Assembly (NCBI RefSeq): GCF_033115175.1
Contig: NC_084850.1
Span: forward strand, 102,115,439-102,179,438
Direction: 5' to 3'
DNA length: 64,000 nucleotides
Origin: Lepus europaeus
Taxonomy: Eukaryota; Chordata; Mammalia; Lagomorpha; Leporidae
The translations under genes were made by a program, and so were the position numbers. A model generated the notes under the pieces. The model was not told where the DNA came from. It was given only the letters and a program-made list of their open reading frames with translations, and did not search any database. Positions 1-10,539 of this stretch are shown piece after piece (within the stretch, counting starts at the first letter, position 1; every line of letters begins with the position of its first letter).

Positions 1-245
1 AGAAAAAGACACACACACACACACACACAGCACCTCCATCTCCTGTTTCAATTCTCAAATGGCCGCAATGGCCAGGGCTGGAGTACGCCAAAGTTTGGAG
101 CCGGGACCTCCATCTAGGTCTCCCATGTGTGTGGCAGGGGCCAATTCCATGGACCATCTTCTGCTGCTTTTCCAGACACATTAGCAGAGAGCAGGGTTAG
201 AAGCAGAGTAGCCAGGCTCAAACCAGCACTCCAATACTGGCCCCT
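1..245 (-). mobile_element. C-repeat SINE, cut by window start
   Basis: The family is a tRNA-derived rabbit SINE. On its sense strand it has a head like 'ggccggcgctgtggc', a body with 'cagctctctgct', a pyrimidine-rich stretch and an A-rich tail. This copy reads in reverse and ends with the complement of the head ('tactggcccc') near 245. A (CA)n run of about 20 bases at 9-28 replaces the usual CT stretch. Confidence 0.85.
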
Positions 246-575
246 CTTAACAGTGTCTTTTAAAGGGCATAACTGCTTATTTTGATGAAGGCCAACAATC
301 TTTCAATTTGTTCTCTTATGGTTTGTACTTTTGGTGTTGTATGTAAGAAATCTTTGCCTAACCAAAGATCACAATAATTTTTTTCTGTTGTCTTCTAGAA
401 GTCTTACAATTTTAGATTTTACATATAGGTCTATGATTCACTTTTAGTTAATCTTTGTATATGGAACCACATTATTTTGTTTTGCATCTGACTCTACAAA
501 GGTTTCTACACTATTTGTTTAAAAATACTATCCTTTCTCAATATTCAACGTTTGTCAAAACTCACTTGTCCAGAA
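246..575 (-). mobile_element. L1 (L1M-type) fragment, antisense
   Basis: AT-rich sequence matches the reverse complement of mammalian L1 ORF2, for example 'gtctatgattcacttttagttaa' region words and 'ctatcctttctcaat'. It has no long frame and is an old 5'-truncated remnant. Confidence 0.65.
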
Positions 576-682
576 GTGAAACTTCTGGGGTGGTGGAGCA
601 AGGGGTTCCTGGTTCATGAAATCCCTCGTCCCCAAATAACTACAAAACTATTTTTAAAAATTTGTTAAAAACAAGAATTTTA

Positions 683-1020
683 AGGCTGGCACTGCGGCTC
701 AATAGGCTAATCCTCCACTTGCGGTGCCAGCACACCGGGTCCTAGTCCCGGTCGGGGCGCCAGATTCTGTCCCGGTTGCCCCTCTTCCAGGCCAGCTCTC
801 TGCTGTGGCCAGGGAGTGCAGTGGAGGATGGCTCAAATGCTTGGGCCCTGCACCCCATGGGAGACTAGGATAAGCACCTGGCTCCTGCCATCGGATCAGC
901 GCGGTGCACCGGCCGCAGCGTGCCGGCCACGGCGGCCATTGGAGGGTGAACCAATGGCAAAGGAAGACCTTTCTCTCTGTCTCTCTCCCTCACTGTCCAC
1001 TCTGCCTGTCAAAAAAAAAA
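683..1020 (+). mobile_element. C-repeat SINE, GC-rich young type
   Basis: Head at 684, body with 'gcaccggccgcagcg', tail 'ctgcctgtc' followed by A14. It is flanked by a direct repeat close to 'aaaacaagaatttta' (about 667-682 and 1020-1035), which fixes both ends. Confidence 0.93.
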
Positions 1021-1035
1021 AAAACAAGAATTTTA

Positions 1036-1707
1036 GAACACTGGGAATACACAAAAGGCATGTGTCAAATTGCAAACTGTTGATTGATGGACAAATCAGG
1101 AAACCTTTGTAAGAATAGTTGAGTCTGTGGGATTTATACTTGAAACTTCTCCCATTCCTAGCTGTATGGGCATGGTAGCCAGGAGGAATGGAAGTCTCAC
1201 TGCAACTGGAGGGACCTTACTGGCTTGGAGCTCCACAGAAAATCTCCATGCACAGGGATATTGTAAAAAATAATAATAATGTTTGTACCAAGTTACTGGG
1301 GAAGGCCAATATCACAGTTTCTTGAGTCTGCAACATTGTTTGGGTAAGTAGCAGTGTAGACAAAAAATTAACAGGAAGATACAGAAAATGAGATAGCAAC
1401 AGTGGTCACTGGTAATCTCCTCCATATCCTGGGGATATAGAAGGCTATATATGCATATATATGCATAACCATAAAATATTGGAGATGGCTTATTATTGAC
1501 TCATTATTAGATGAATGGGAGACTCTACGAGCAGAAATTCAGAACAGCCTGAATTTAAAATGTGTGTCCAAAGTCACGTATCTACTGTCTTTGTGGAAGT
1601 CATACTGATTTGAGCTGTAACCAGAACTCCTGACCAATCATTGGCTGACACTAAACTAAGGAAGCCAGGTATAAAAACAAAAGAATTCTTCAAAAACTGA
1701 GAAGGGG
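1036..1707. other. unclassified stretch, possibly L1 5' region
   Basis: No gene is visible. The AT-rich sequence includes a (TATATGCA)-like run near 1446-1470. Its position before the L1 5' sequence at 2046 suggests degraded L1 5' UTR, but I cannot align it. The 60-codon minus-strand frame at 1217-1399 shows no recognisable family. Confidence 0.3.
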
Positions 1708-2040
1708 GACAAGGAGGTGGTCCAGTGGCTATAATGTCAGTTGAGACACCCACATCTCGTATCAGAGTGCCTGGGTTTGAGTCCCAGATGCACTCCTGAC
1801 TTCCGCTTCCTCATCATGTGCACCCTGGGAAGCAGTAGGAGATGGCTCAAGTACTTGGTTCCTGCCACCCCCATGGGAGGCCTAGATTGAGTTTCCAGTT
1901 CCTGGCTTTGGCCTGACCATTCCCAGACATTGTGGGCATTCAGGTAGTGAAAGAGTGGTTGGAAGTTATCTCCCCTCCCCCTTCCTTCCTCTCCATCTCA
2001 CTCTCCGTCTCCCTCTTCTCCCTCTCAAATCAAAATTTCA
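1708..2040 (+). mobile_element. C-repeat SINE, old subfamily
   Basis: Diverged copy: 'ctgggtttgagtcccag', 'ggaagcagtaggagatggctcaagtacttgg', then a CT-rich stretch and 'ctctcaaatcaaaa'. Imperfect flanking repeats ('ttcaaaaactgag' and 'ttcaaaatttgag') probably mark its TSD. Confidence 0.8.
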
Positions 2041-2045
2041 AAATT

Positions 2046-2763
<718 letters not shown>

Positions 2764-2776
2764 ATGTAAAGCTTCT

Positions 2777-3115
2777 GGCCGGCGCCGTGACTCAACAGGC
2801 TAATCTTCCACCTTGCGGCGCCAGCACACCAGGTTCTAGTCCCGGTCCGGGTGCCGGATTCTGTCCCAGTTGCCCCTCTTCCAGGCCAGCTATCTGCTAT
2901 GGCCCGGGAAGGCAGTGGAGGATGGCTCAAATGCTTGGGCCCTGCACCCCATGGGAGACCAGGATAAGCACCTGGCTCCTGCCATCAGATCAGCGCGGTG
3001 CACCGGCCGTGGCGGCCATTGGAGGGTGAACCAACGGCAAAAGGAAGACCTTTCTCTCTGTCTCTCTCTCTCTCACTGTCCACTCTGCCTGTCTAAAAAA
3101 AAAAAAAAAAAACAC
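2777..3115 (+). mobile_element. C-repeat SINE next to RPL23A retrocopy
   Basis: GC-rich copy with an A18 tail. Its TSD is 'caatgtaaagcttct' (2762-2776 and 3116-3130). The left TSD begins in the right TSD of the RPL23A retrocopy, so this SINE landed after that retrocopy, at its 3' edge. Confidence 0.95.
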
Positions 3116-3130
3116 CAATGTAAAGCTTCT

Positions 3131-3815
3131 AACAGTTATGAGACATGCAAAACCGGCCACACACAGAGAAAGTTGTGTTCCTTACAGGCGAAAGGAGTAG
3201 GCACTAGAAACTATTTCTCAAGACACCCATGTACTGCATTTAATATATAAATACTTCAAGCCAGAAATTACAAACATGTTCACAGAACTGAAGGAAATCA
3301 TGCTTAAAGAATTAAAAGACAGAATGACAACAACAAATCATCAAATAGATAATATAAATAAATGGATTGAACCTATCTTTCTGTAAAAAACTAAATAGTG
3401 ATTCTGCAATTGAAAGGTACAATAAATTAAATGAAAAATTCACAAGAAGTAGATCTGAGTTAGCAGGAGAAGGCATCCACAAACAAACCTAGATCAATAG
3501 AGATTATCCAAGCTAAAGGATAGAAAAAAAAGAATGAAAAAAGAACTTCAGAGACCTGAGAACACCATTAGACACACTAACATACATGTAATGGGAGTCC
3601 CAACCAGAAGATGAGAGGAAAAGGAAGGGAGCAGGAAAAAATTGGAGAATTAATAACCAAAACTTGTATAAAAACATGAATGCACATATCCTGGAAACTC
3701 AGTAAATTCCCAGGATGAATACAGCAAGACACATCATAGTAAAACTGCGACAAGATAAAAACAAATCCTAATAGCAGAAAGAGGAAAATTACTCATACTG
3801 TACAAGGGGCCACTA
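3131..3815 (+). mobile_element. L1M 5' UTR and ORF1 fragment
   Basis: Continues the L1 interrupted at 2196. 'tatgagacatgcaaaac' and 'gaactgaaggaaatcatgc' belong to the L1M 5' part, followed by ORF1-like 'agatcaatagagattatccaa' and 'acatacatgtaatgggagtccca'. Many frame breaks; dead. Confidence 0.75.
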
Positions 3816-3819
3816 TGAC

Positions 3820-3924
3820 TGTCGCTGTGCCGAACCGAAGCCAGGAGCCAGGTGCACCTCCCATGCGGGTGCAGCCGCCGGTGCTGCAGGCAGAAGACTA
3901 ACCAAGTGAGCCACAGCGCCGGCC
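3820..3924 (-). mobile_element. C-repeat SINE, 3'-truncated
   Basis: Only about 100 bp of the sense-strand 5' part remains, ending with the complement of the head ('cacagcgccggcc'). Confidence 0.8.
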
Positions 3925-3957
3925 CCAAAACTCCCTTCTCTTCAGTGTAGTACATTC

Positions 3958-4230
3958 CCTAGGTCTCAGTCCATTTTCTGTTGCTATAACTGAATACCAT
4001 AAACAGGGTCAGTTATAAAGAAAAGAGGTTTATTTTGGTTCACAGTTCTGGGGCAAGTTCAGGAGGCCACATCTGGTGAGGGACTTCTTGCTGGCAGAGT
4101 TCTGAGGTGGCACAAAGTATTTATGGTGAGACCTGGCCAAACTGGCTTTTATAACAGACTCACTGTTGAGATAACTCATTCATCCATTAATTGCATGAAT
4201 GAATTAATCCATTCATAAGGTTAAAACATT
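3958..4230 (-). mobile_element. MaLR LTR (MST/MLT1-like)
   Basis: The start 'ctcagtccattttctgttgctataac' followed by 'ttataaagaaaagaggttta' is the reverse complement of a mammalian-apparent LTR 3' end. 'gaattaatccattcataagg' fits the opposite side of the LTR. Confidence 0.75.
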
Positions 4231-4232
4231 AA

Positions 4233-4452
4233 CTCCTTTTGTTTTTTTGACAGGCAGAGTGGATAGTGAGAGAGAGAGAGAGAGACAGAGCCCAGCTCTG
4301 GCAGTTGCGGCCACTTGGGGAGTGAACCATCGGATGGTTCTCTCTGCCTCTGCCTCTCTGTAACTCTGCCTTTCAAATAAATAAATCTTAAAAAAATACT
4401 CTGTCTCTCTCACACTGTCTATAACTCTACCTGTCAAGTAAAAAAAAAAAGA
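4233..4452. mobile_element. rearranged SINE fragments (minus then plus)
   Basis: A minus-oriented tail fragment (4240-4286, 'ttttttgacaggcagagtgga') joins directly to a plus-oriented 3' part (4288-4392, ending 'ctttcaaataaataaatctt'). A second plus tail remnant follows (4396-4450). Confidence 0.75.
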
Positions 4453-4473
4453 GAGACAGAGAAGGGAGTTTTC

Positions 4474-4811
4474 ATTTTTTTAAAAGATTTATTTATTTAC
4501 TTGAAAGTCAGAATTACACAGAAAGAGAGGCAGAGACAGAGAGAGAGAAAGAGGTCTTCCATCCACTGGTTCACTCCCCAGATGGCCACAATGGCCAGAG
4601 CTGCACCAATCCGAAGCCAGGAGCCAGGAGCTTCTTCCAGGTCTCCCACGTGGGTGCAGGGGTCCAAGAACTTGGGCCATCTTCTACTGCTTTCCCAGGC
4701 CATAGCAGAGAGCTGGATTGGAAGTGGAGTACCTGAGACTCGAACCGGTAACCACATGGGATGTTGGCACTGCAGACGGTGGCTTTACCTGCTATGCCAC
4801 AGCGCTGGCTC
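4474..4811 (-). mobile_element. C-repeat SINE
   Basis: Starts with 'aaagatttatttatttacttgaaag', contains 'ggttcactccccagatggcc', and ends 'ccacagcgctggctcc'. Confidence 0.9.
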
Positions 4812-4836
4812 CAGGAACTGTTAAAAGTTGAATTGT

Positions 4837-5063
4837 AGAGGGCCAGCACTGTGGCGCTGCAGGTTAAAGCCCCAGCCTGCTGCACTGGCATCCCATATGG
4901 TTGCCAGTTCCTGTCCCGGCTGCTCCACTTCCAATCCAGCTCCCTCCTAATGCACCTGGGAATGCAGTGGAGGATGGCTCAAGTGCTTGGGCCCCTGCCA
5001 CCCTGGAGGAAGGTATATATATATATATATTTTTTTTTTCAAATAAATAGAATAAATCTTTTT
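4837..5063 (+). mobile_element. C-repeat SINE with internal deletion and (TA)n
   Basis: The TSD 'ttaaaagttgaattgt' (4821-4836 and 5064-5079) is perfect. The body jumps from 'ccctggagga' to a (TA)n run and 'caaataaat', so the CT stretch is lost. Confidence 0.92.
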
Positions 5064-5079
5064 TTAAAAGTTGAATTGT

Positions 5080-5285
5080 GTCCCCCCAGTGCTGCCTACC
5101 ACAGCTTGAAGTCCTAACCCCAAAACTTTAAAATGTGATCTTACTTGGAAATAGGAACAAGAGCATTTTCACTGGGGGATGGTGATCCTCAGAAGTCTTT
5201 GCCAATGGGGAGATTTACACGCTAGAAAATAGTGTACAAGCATCAGAATGAGAAGAAAACAGCTAAATGAGCATACCGTATTTGT
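5080..5285 (+). mobile_element. old LTR-like fragment
   Basis: 'ttgaattgtgtccccccag' followed by 'gaagtcctaaccccaaaac' and 'atgtgatcttacttggaaatagg' is typical of an old MaLR/ERVL LTR start; exact family uncertain. Confidence 0.5.
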
Positions 5286-5499
5286 AATGTCTCTGGGAGA
5301 GATCACCAGAATCATGAATTAAAGTTGCCAGGTACACAAATTATTGCTATCAATATTAGATAGTTTCCAATGTTATTAAGTTATCATTCCTAATATTAAG
5401 CATTATTTTACATATTTTAAATAATTATTACTGACAAGATTTAGCACTGTCCTAAATTGGATTACACTGACCATTATTACTACTGACAATAATACTTTA

Positions 5500-5682
5500 A
5501 AAGAGCTGGTTATGTGCTTAGCAGTACTCTAAGCATTTTCCATATGTGACTTCATTGTCACATTGTCTCTATGGGTTGGACATTGTTTTCATCCCCATTT
5601 TGCAGATGCAGAAACTGAGGAATAGAGAAGTAATATGATTTCCCCAAGCTAATACAAGGCAGAGTCAGGGTTCTCCCCTCCC
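5500..5682 (+). mobile_element. MIR
   Basis: The MIR core is clear: 'tatgtgcttagcagtactctaagc', 'atccccattttgcagatg' and 'agaaactgaggaatagagaag' (short pieces of a continuous match). Confidence 0.85.
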
Positions 5683-5761
5683 CAATTTTAACCAAGTACT
5701 AATTAAAATATTTTTTTAAAAAATTACAAGAATTTAAATTTTTAAAATATTGACCTATTCA

Positions 5762-6026
5762 GAGGCCGGCACTGTGGCATAGTGGGTAAAGCTGCTGCCT
5801 GCAGTGCTGGCATCCCATGTGGGTGCGGGTTCGAGTCCCAGCTGTTCCACTTCCCATCCAGCTCTCTGCTATGGCCTGGAAAAACAGCAGAAGATGGCCC
5901 AAGTCCTTAAGTCCTTAGGCCCTTGCACCCACGTGGGAGACCCGGAAGAATCTCCTGGCTCCTGGTTCTGAATTGGCACAGCTCCGGCTGTTGCAGCCAA
6001 TTGGGGAGTGAACCAGTGGATGGAAG

Positions 6027-6072
<46 letters not shown>

Positions 6073-6115
6073 ATAACTTTGACTTGCAAATAAATAAATC
6101 AATCTTATTAAAAAC
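5762..6115 (+). mobile_element. C-repeat SINE
   Basis: TSD 'tgacctattca' (5751-5761 and 6116-6126). A (CT)n run of about 30 bases and (GT)n lie at 6032-6072. Confidence 0.93.
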
Positions 6116-6144
6116 TGACCTATTCAAATCTTTATTTTAAATAT

Positions 6145-6455
6145 TTTTTCTCTTTAAAAACAACTTTATTGAGATGTAATTCACATATAGTAAAATTCAC
6201 TCATTTAACATGACAAATTAGTGTACTCACAGTTGTGCAACTGTCACAATACCATTTTAGCATACGTTCAGCATCCTCCAAAGAAGCCTCATTCCGTTAG
6301 CAGCCCCTCTCCATTTCTACTACTGTCCCCCCACCCCATCCGACACAACTAATCTATTTTTTGTCTCCATGGTTTGCCTACTATGGACATTTCATAGAAA
6401 TCAAACCATACAATATGTAGCCTTTTTTGATTGGCTTTTTCCATTTAACATGTTC
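6145..6455 (-). mobile_element. L1M fragment, antisense (part 1)
   Basis: 'actttattgagatgtaattc' and 'gtctccatggtttgcctac' are reverse-strand L1 3'-region words. The element continues at 7746 and at 9250 after nested insertions. Confidence 0.75.
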
Positions 6456-6460
6456 TCTCT

Positions 6461-6811
6461 TTTTTTTTTTAAAGAGTTACTTATTTATTTGAAAGGCAGA
6501 GTTACACAGAGAGGAGAGGCAGAGAGAGAGAGAAAGAGAGAGGGAGAGAGAGGTCTTCCATCCGATGGTTCACTCCCCAATTGGCCACAATGGCCAGAGC
6601 TACGCCGATCTGAAGCCAGGAGCCAGGAGCTTCTTCCGGGTCTCCCAAGCAGGTGCAGGGGTCCAAGGACATGGGCCATCCTCTACTGCTTTCCCAGACC
6701 ATAGCAGGGAGCTGGATCGGAAGTGGAGCAGCCAGGACTAGCATTGGTGCCCATATGGGATGCCAGACTTCAGGCCAGGGCGTTAACCCACTGCACCACA
6801 GCGCCAGCCCC
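6461..6811 (-). mobile_element. C-repeat SINE
   Basis: T10 lead, 'gaaaggcagagttac', end 'ccacagcgccagcccc'. With 6822-7736 it forms one block flanked by 'taacatgtt' (6446-6454 and 7737-7745), so the block grew at one target in the L1. Confidence 0.9.
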
Positions 6812-6821
6812 TCTCTCTTCC

Positions 6822-7090
6822 TTGTTTAAAAGATTTATTTATTTGAAAGGCAGATCATCAAAGAGAGAGAGAAAGAGAGATGGAGAGAGAGAGAAAGAGA
6901 GATATTTTATTTGAGTCTCTCACATAGTTGGCAGGGGCTCAAGCATTTGGGCCGTGATCTGCTGCCTTCTCAGGCACATTAGCAGGAAGCTGGATCGCAA
7001 ATGGAGCAGCCGGGACGTGATCTGCTGCTCCTATGTGGGATGCTGGCGTCATAAGTGGTGGCTTAACCAGTTGTGCCACAGTGCTGGCCC
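6822..7090 (-). mobile_element. C-repeat SINE, diverged
   Basis: Begins 'aaaagatttatttatttgaaa'. It lacks the 'ggttcactcccc' segment and ends 'ccacagtgctggcccc'. Confidence 0.85.
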
Positions 7091-7310
7091 CATAAAGACA
7101 TGTTTTCTTGTTGTTCATATGCCATTATCATTTTGAAATTGTCTTAATAAAACACAGAAGCAAGGGCCAGAATTGTGGCATAGTGGTGGCTTAACCAGTT
7201 GTGCCACAGTGCTGGCCCCATAAATACATGTTTTCTTATTGTTCATATGCCATTATCATTTTGAAATTGTCTTAATAAAAATGCAGGAGCAGGGGCCAGA
7301 ATCGTGGCAT
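7054..7310. repeat. tandem duplication, 128/129-bp unit x2
   Basis: Copy 1 (7054-7181) and copy 2 (7182-7310) both run from 'agtggt' through 'catatgccattatcatt' to 'gtggcat'. They differ at a handful of bases. Each unit spans a SINE end, a unique spacer and a SINE start. Confidence 0.9.
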
Positions 7311-7540
7311 AGTGGTCTAAGCTGCTGCCTGCGATGCTAGCATCCCATATCAGAGCACAAGTTCAAGTCCCAGCTGTTCCACTTCCTATCCAGCTCCCTG
7401 CTAATGTGCCTGGAAAAGCAACAGATGATGGTCTAAGTCTTTGGGACCCTGCACCCACGTGGGAGACCTGCTCCTGACCTTGGATAGGCACAGCTCCGGC
7501 TTTTGCGGCCAATTAGAAAGTTAACGAGTGGATGGAAGAC
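7288..7540 (+). mobile_element. C-repeat SINE 5' part, joined to an inverted copy
   Basis: Sense-strand start at about 7291 ('ggggccagaatcgtgg'). It runs to 'gtggatggaag' and switches directly into the reverse orientation at 7541. Confidence 0.85.
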
Positions 7541-7736
7541 CCAGGAGCCAGGAGCTTCTTCCAGGTCTCCCATATAGGTGCAGGGGCCCAGGGACTTGGG
7601 CCATCTTCTACTGCTTTCCCAGGCCATATCAGAGAGCTGGATTGGAAGTGGAGCGGCTGGGACTTGATCCGGCACCCATATGGGATGCTGGCACTGCAGG
7701 TGGCGGCTTTATCCACTAAGCCACAGCGCCAGCCCC
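7541..7736 (-). mobile_element. C-repeat SINE, reverse half of a hybrid
   Basis: Starts mid-element ('ccaggagccaggagcttctt') with no T-rich lead and ends with the complement of the head ('gcgccagcccc'). Confidence 0.88.
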
Positions 7737-7745
7737 TAACATGTT

Positions 7746-8335
7746 TTCAAAAGTCATCCATGTTGTAGTATCTATCGGTACATCACTCTTTTTTCTGACT
7801 GATTAGTATTTCATTTTCTGGATTTATCACATTTTGTTTGCCAGCTCATCAGTTGATGGACACTCTGGCTGTTTGCACTTTTTGGCAACTATGAGTAATG
7901 CTGCTGTGAGTACCTGTGCACAGGTTTTTGTGGACACCTAGATTTTCATTTCTCTTAGGTGGAATACCCGAGTGGAATCACTGACCCCACCATAGCTTTT
8001 GGTTGCCATCCTGAGTAATGGTCAGGCTGTTTTCCAAAATGGCAATGCCACTTCCCATCCCAGCAGCAAAGTTAGAGGGATCCAATTAGCCCATATCCTC
8101 CTCAACATTTGTCGTTGTCTATCGTTTTGCTTCTAATCCATCCTAATGGGTGTAAAGTGGCTCTCGTGTGGCTTTGATATCCATTTCCCAGATGGCAAAT
8201 GACGTTGAGCAGCTTTTGGTGTGCTTATTGGGCATGTGTATATCTTCTTTGGAGAAATGGCTATTCAGATTCTTGACTCATTGTTGGGTTAGGTTATGCA
8301 ATATCAAAGTGTAAGAGTTCTTTAGATTGGAGTAT
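7746..8335 (-). mobile_element. L1M fragment, antisense (part 2)
   Basis: Continues from 6455: 'catccatgttgtagtatc', 'catcagttgatggacactc', 'tatatcttctttggagaaatgg'. Ends at 'gtaagagttctttag', where a mariner-like element is inserted. Confidence 0.8.
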
Positions 8336-8456
8336 CTTCAAAAAGTTCATGGAAATGCACATCATTAAAAAAATCATGCACAGTTTTAAAATTTGGCACC
8401 AATATACAAAGGTATTTCAAAAAGTCATGGAAAATGGAATTAAAAGGCAAGTATTT

Positions 8457-8784
8457 GGGCCAGCGTTGTGATTAGCTGGTAAAGTCACTGCCTGAAATGC
8501 CCACATCCCATTTGAGCACTGATTCGAGTCCCAGCTGCTCCACTTCTCATTCAGCTCCCTACTTATGTGCCTGGGAAAGCAGAGGATGGCCTAAGTGTTT
8601 GGACCCCTGCACCGACATGGGAGACCTGGATGAAATTCCTGGCTCCTGGCTTCAACCTGGCCCAGGACTGGCCTTTGTGGCTATGTTGGGAGTGAACCAG
8701 TGGATGGAAGATCTCTCTTTGTCTGTGTGTGTATGTGTGTGTGTGTAACTCTGAATTTCAAAATAAACAAATAAATCTTTTTTA
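8457..8784 (+). mobile_element. C-repeat SINE
   Basis: TSD 'aaaaggcaagtattt' (8442-8456 and 8785-8799). A (TG)n run lies at 8724-8746. Confidence 0.94.
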
Positions 8785-8819
8785 AAAAGGCAAGTATTTT
8801 AGTGCAGAAGTATTTTTGA

Positions 8820-9142
8820 GGGGTTAGCATAGTAGCACAGTGGGTTAAGCCGCTGCCTGCAACACCGACATCCCATCTGGGAGCTCCAGTTCAAGCCCTG
8901 GTTGCTTTCTTGCTGATCCAGCTTCCTACTAGTGCACGAGGGAAGGCAGAAGATAGTCCAAATGCTTGGGCTCCTGCCACCCACAAGGGAGACCCAGATG
9001 AAGCGTCTAGCTACTGGCTTTGACCTGGTCCAGCCCTAGCCATTGCTGCCATTTGGAGAGTGCACCAGCAGATAGAAGGTCTCTCTTTGTGTCTCCCTCT
9101 CTGTCACTCTGCCTTTCAAATAAATAAAATAAATCTTTAAAC
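8820..9142 (+). mobile_element. C-repeat SINE
   Basis: Short TSD 'atttttga' (8812-8819 and 9143-9150); tail 'ctttcaaataaataaaataaat'. Confidence 0.9.
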
Positions 9143-9249
9143 ATTTTTGAAATCTGGGCATAATTTTTCATAATGAGTATTTCCATGAACTTTTTGAAGA
9201 CCTCGCAAAAACATCTTTTCATTCTACTATTCCATGAACTTTTTGAAGT

Positions 9250-9445
9250 ACCTTAAGTATACTGGATACAAATTTCTAATCAGATATATAATTTGCAACT
9301 ATCTTTGCCCATTCTGCAGGGTAACTTTTTTTACTTTCTTCATAGCATATGTTGCAGCACTAAAGTTTTAAGCTTTGATAAAGTTCCATTCATTTAACTT
9401 CTGTTTTATAGTTTCTGTCGTCATATCTAAGGAACCATTATGGGG
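9250..9445 (-). mobile_element. L1M fragment, antisense (part 3)
   Basis: Resumes exactly where 8335 stopped: 'actggatacaaatttctaatc', 'atataatttgcaactatc', ending 'gtcatatctaaggaacc'. Confidence 0.78.
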
Positions 9446-9447
9446 CA

Positions 9448-9515
9448 GGATTTGAGTGCAGATGACCTGGTTCCAGCATTCATGTTCTTAACCACTACAC
9501 TACACAGCCTGCTTG
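9448..9515 (+). mobile_element. MIR 3' fragment
   Basis: 'gttcttaaccactacactac' with 'gacctggttccagc' upstream matches the 3' part of MIR. Confidence 0.6.
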
Positions 9516-10032
9516 GAAGATAAGTCACCTTCGTAAAATTACACATTGAGCTATCATTTTAAGGACTTCCTGTTTGACCTGAAAAATACTCATAGGGCAA
9601 AGAGAAACCCTAGCACAGATCTCTGAAGGATTCTGGGCAGGAATTTTCACATCCATTTTTTTAGGGAAAAAGACTCAGGTGAGATAAGGGCAGGCCCCCA
9701 GCCTGCTGACTGAGCTACACTCCCTGCAGCACACCTCACCTGGCTGTGACGCTCATGTGCTTCCGCTCAGTCATCAATTTTCTTGCAGAGTCACGCACAG
9801 ACTCACTGAAGACTGAGCTTCCCAGAAGGGTGGTGGGCAGGGATGTAGTTATTCCAGGGCTACCAATAAGCCACACTGGGGTTCTGAAGCAGGCAGCCCC
9901 TCTGTAGGAACTGCTTCTCCATGATAGCCACCGCCAAAGGAATCTACCTGCAAGGAAAGGTGCTCTCTCCACAGTCTATGATACCTGCTTGCTGTTTAAT
10001 GTCCCCAGCAGCATGCAGCGTGTGTAGGAGTG
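9516..10032. other. unclassified unique sequence
   Basis: About 520 bp with normal base composition. I see no repeat I can name, no splice-flanked exon and no conserved frame (the open frames at 9736-9972 and 9921-10127 are short and featureless). Confidence 0.4.
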
Positions 10033-10408
10033 CCTCCTTTTCTGTGCTTTCACTTTCCACAGTATCACTTTCCCAGAGTCAACCACAGTCTGAAAATATT
10101 AAGTGGAAAAATTGCAGGAATAAATAATTTATAAGTATTAAATTGCACGCTGCTCTGATTAGTGTAATGAACTCTTGTGCTGTTCCATTTTTATTATACT
10201 ATATATAAAATCTAACAGTATATTATCATAAGTGTCTTATTATTAGTTGTTAATCTCTTACTGTGCCTAATTTATAAATTAAACTTTATCATAGGTATGC
10301 ATGTATAGGAAAAAACACAGTATATATTGGGTTTGGTGCTATCTGTAGTTTCAGGCATCCACTGGAGGTCGTGGAACATATCCCCCATGGATAAGGAATG
10401 ACTACTGC
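10033..10408 (+). mobile_element. Tigger-type (TcMar) DNA transposon remnant
   Basis: 'tcaaccacagtctgaaaatatt' region words, 'taatctcttactgtgcctaa' and 'tttataaattaaactttatc' are characteristic of a Tigger-derived element. Near-symmetric ends include 'gtttcaggcatccactgga'. No transposase frame survives. Confidence 0.7.
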
Positions 10409-10539
10409 ACAGCAGTATTTGGAGTTGAGAAACAGTGGGACACAATGGACCAGAAAACAGACAGTATGAAGTCTCATTATATCTGGAATTGAGGTTACAA
10501 GTCAAGGAGTAATGTAAACCTAGTCCAGGAATTAGAGAG

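Larger units (their letters stand above)
8336..9249. mobile_element. mariner-like DNA element, partly duplicated, hosting two SINEs
   Basis: The left end 'cttcaaaaagttcatggaa' (8339) is mirrored by 'ttccatgaactttttgaag' at the right (9231-9249). An inner pair ('tatttcaaaaagtcatgg' at 8413; 'tccatgaactttttgaag' near 9183) suggests a nested or tandem second copy. The L1 flanks rejoin on both sides. Assignment to a HSMAR2-type mariner is from memory of the terminal words. Confidence 0.6.

Noticed and set aside
684-760. tRNA-like A and B box sequences in SINE heads
   Set aside because: They are part of tRNA-derived SINEs with no cloverleaf; no genuine tRNA gene is seen in the window.
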